From assembly GCA_019090225.1 (NCBI GenBank), contig JAHRWI010000149.1:1-7092 (forward strand): a stretch of DNA of 7,092 nucleotides, written 5' to 3'. Source of the stretch: Porticoccaceae bacterium (GTDB lineage Bacteria; Pseudomonadota; Gammaproteobacteria; Pseudomonadales; Porticoccaceae). A program made the translations under genes and the position numbers. Below the pieces are notes generated by a model. That model was not told the DNA's origin and did not search any database. It saw only the letters and a program-made list of their open reading frames with translations. How positions within the stretch are numbered: the first letter of the stretch is position 1; every line of letters begins with the position of its first letter. Of the stretch, positions 5,742 through 7,092 are shown piece by piece.

Positions 5742-7092
5742 TTACGTTCGTAATGCTCGGGTCAGCAGCTTGATATCTTCGCGCATTTCGTTACTGGTTG
5801 CCTGTAGCTCCTTTATTTTACGACAAGCATGCAACACCGTTGTATGATCTCGACCGCCAAAGGCTTCACCAATTTCTGGAAGGCTGTGATCGGTCATTTC
5901 TTTCGCCAAAGCCATCGCTACTTGCCTGGGCCTGGCCACAGAACGGGTGCGTCTTTTTGACAACATATCCGACATTTTCAACTTGTAATAATCAGCGGCA
6001 ATACGCTGAATATTATCTATAGTAACCAGCTTATCCTGAAGGGCCAACAAGTCTTTGAGTGATTCACGGATTAGCTCTATATCTATGGGTCGCCCGGTAA
6101 AGTGGGCACCCGCTATCACCCTTTTTAAAGCGCCTTCTAACTCACGAACATTAGAGCTAACCCTCTGGGCGATAAAAAAGGCCGACTCATAAGGTAGGTC
6201 AATATTAGCTTGCTGGGCCTTTTTTATTAAAATCGCAACCCTCGTTTCTAACTCTGGGGGTTCCACCGCCACCGTTAGACCCCAACCAAACCTCGATTTT
6301 AGCCTTTCTTCTACGCCAACGATCTCTTTAGGGTAGCGATCACAGGTTAAAATCATTTGATGCCCCCCCTCCAACAAGGCATTAAAGGTGTGAAAAAACT
6401 CTTCCTGGCTACGCTCTTTACGGGCAAAAAATTGAATATCGTCGATTAACAGGGCATCAACAGAACGGTAAAAACGCTTAAAATCGTTGATTGCGTTTAA
6501 TTGCAGAGCTTTAACCATATCTGCCACAAAACGCTCAGAATGTAGGTAGACGATTTTTGCGTCCGGTTTTCGTTCTCGTAGGGCATTACCAACAGCGTGC
6601 ATCAAATGGGTCTTGCCTAAACCAACACCGCCGTAAATAAATAGTGGGTTGTACGAACCGCCGGGGTTTTCAGCCACTTGCTGAGCTGCCGCTCGAGCCA
6701 GTTGGTTCGATTTACCCTCTATAAAATTATCGAAACAGAATTTTTCGTTAAGATTATCCTCACCATGGTCCACCTTGACAACAGGTTTGCTTTGTTTGGC
6801 TTTAGGCTTGATCACAATTGGCGAACCCGAAGGTTCCTTGTTTGCTACATCAGCCTGCTTGAACTCCTGGAGCTGCACACCACCAAATTCGCTCTTGCCA
6901 TTCAAGGCTCGCTGACAAGGCTGAGCTTGCTTCATTAAACTAGCCGTGTCCCGAGATACGCTAGAGGACTTTCCATTGGCTTTCCTTAAGCTGTTATTAA
7001 TTAACACCTCCACCGTCGGCAGCTGATCATCAAACTGAACAAATAACTCCTGTATCCGGCCAAGAAATTTATCCTCAACCCAACCCATTACA
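5742..7092 (-). CDS. dnaA: Chromosomal replication initiator protein DnaA (5' end missing)
   Basis: DnaA is the AAA+ initiator that binds DnaA boxes at oriC, unwinds the origin and recruits the DnaB helicase. Numbering is from the ATG at 7086-7088, which is internal: the frame continues as V and beyond the window, and MGWVEDKFLGRI aligns with E. coli residues from L48. About 47 N-terminal residues of domain I are therefore missing. Residues about 17-108 form a variable linker (domain II). The AAA+ domain III has Walker A GGVGLGKT (153-160), Walker B LLIDDI (213-218), sensor 1 around LTCD (247-250), the arginine finger R266 in RLKSRFGWG, and sensor 2 R315 in NVRELEGA. Domain IV carries the DnaA-box contact residues R380 in SKRRTRSVARPRQ and GGRDHTT (411-417). 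These correspond to E. coli K178, R285, R334, R399 and T435 with a constant offset of 19. It leads the dnaA-dnaN-recF-gyrB cluster. Confidence 0.98.
   Translation of the reverse strand, partial: VMGWVEDKFLGRIQELFVQFDDQLPTVEVLINNSLRKANGKSSSVSRDTASLMKQAQPCQRALNGKSEFGGVQLQEFKQADVANKEPSGSPIVIKPKAKQSKPVVKVDHGEDNLNEKFCFDNFIEGKSNQLARAAAQQVAENPGGSYNPLFIYGGVGLGKTHLMHAVGNALRERKPDAKIVYLHSERFVADMVKALQLNAINDFKRFYRSVDALLIDDIQFFARKERSQEEFFHTFNALLEGGHQMILTCDRYPKEIVGVEERLKSRFGWGLTVAVEPPELETRVAILIKKAQQANIDLPYESAFFIAQRVSSNVRELEGALKRVIAGAHFTGRPIDIELIRESLKDLLALQDKLVTIDNIQRIAADYYKLKMSDMLSKRRTRSVARPRQVAMALAKEMTDHSLPEIGEAFGGRDHTTVLHACRKIKELQATSNEMREDIKLLTRALRT

Noticed and set aside
6754..6762. TTATCCTCA, one base from the DnaA box TTATCCACA (also at 7069-7077)
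   Set aside because: Both lie in dnaA coding sequence, are isolated single-mismatch matches, and have no AT-rich unwinding region or box cluster nearby, so they do not mark an origin.
7086..7088. ATG at 7086-7088 as the start of dnaA
   Set aside because: It aligns with E. coli DnaA residue 48, the frame stays open to the window edge, and the preceding codon (GTA, Val) fits the conserved NRFV segment, so it is internal.
1..7092. Mobile elements, CRISPR arrays, tRNA/rRNA genes or a novel defence-type cluster
   Set aside because: I saw no direct repeats, transposase or integrase frames, repeat-spacer pattern or tRNA-like sequence; nearly all bases belong to intact core genes.

Overview
The window carries the dnaA-dnaN-recF-gyrB replication cluster of a gammaproteobacterial chromosome, read on the minus strand, plus two genes facing it on the plus strand. 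Protein sequences are close to Pseudomonas and E. coli types: GyrB is exactly as long as E. coli GyrB and keeps the gammaproteobacterial insert in its TOPRIM half, and DnaA aligns with E. coli residue for residue across domains III and IV. A PlsC-type acyltransferase convergent to gyrB is the arrangement I recall from Pseudomonas and from Cellvibrionales such as Saccharophagus. Base composition looks moderate (mid-40s % GC by eye), lower than typical Pseudomonas, so a marine Cellvibrionales/Pseudomonadales relative is my best guess. This is inference, not a database result.

Layout from left to right: a lysophosphatidate acyltransferase (5-718, +) whose true start may lie just off the left edge; an 82-base gap with a possible promoter; an unrecognised, extremely charged 56-residue protein (801-971, +); an 18-base convergent gap with a 16-bp perfect palindrome; gyrB (990-3404, -); recF (3416-4534, -); dnaN (4590-5693, -); and dnaA (5742 to the right edge, -), which lacks roughly its first 47 codons. 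Gaps in the replication cluster are 11, 55 and 48 bases with no convincing terminator, consistent with co-transcription from dnaA towards gyrB. The origin itself is not visible; in related bacteria it lies next to dnaA, probably just beyond the right edge.

The four minus-strand genes serve chromosome replication and upkeep: DnaA opens the origin, the DnaN sliding clamp tethers the polymerase and regulates DnaA, RecF helps load RecA at gaps, and GyrB with GyrA removes positive supercoils. The most noteworthy non-gene signal is a pair of near-consensus ParB-binding parS sites embedded in recF (3453-3468 and 4089-4104), which links this locus to origin segregation. Otherwise this is an ordinary conserved core region. 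I see no mobile element, CRISPR array, RNA gene or undescribed multi-gene system; the unrecognised small protein is the main unknown.
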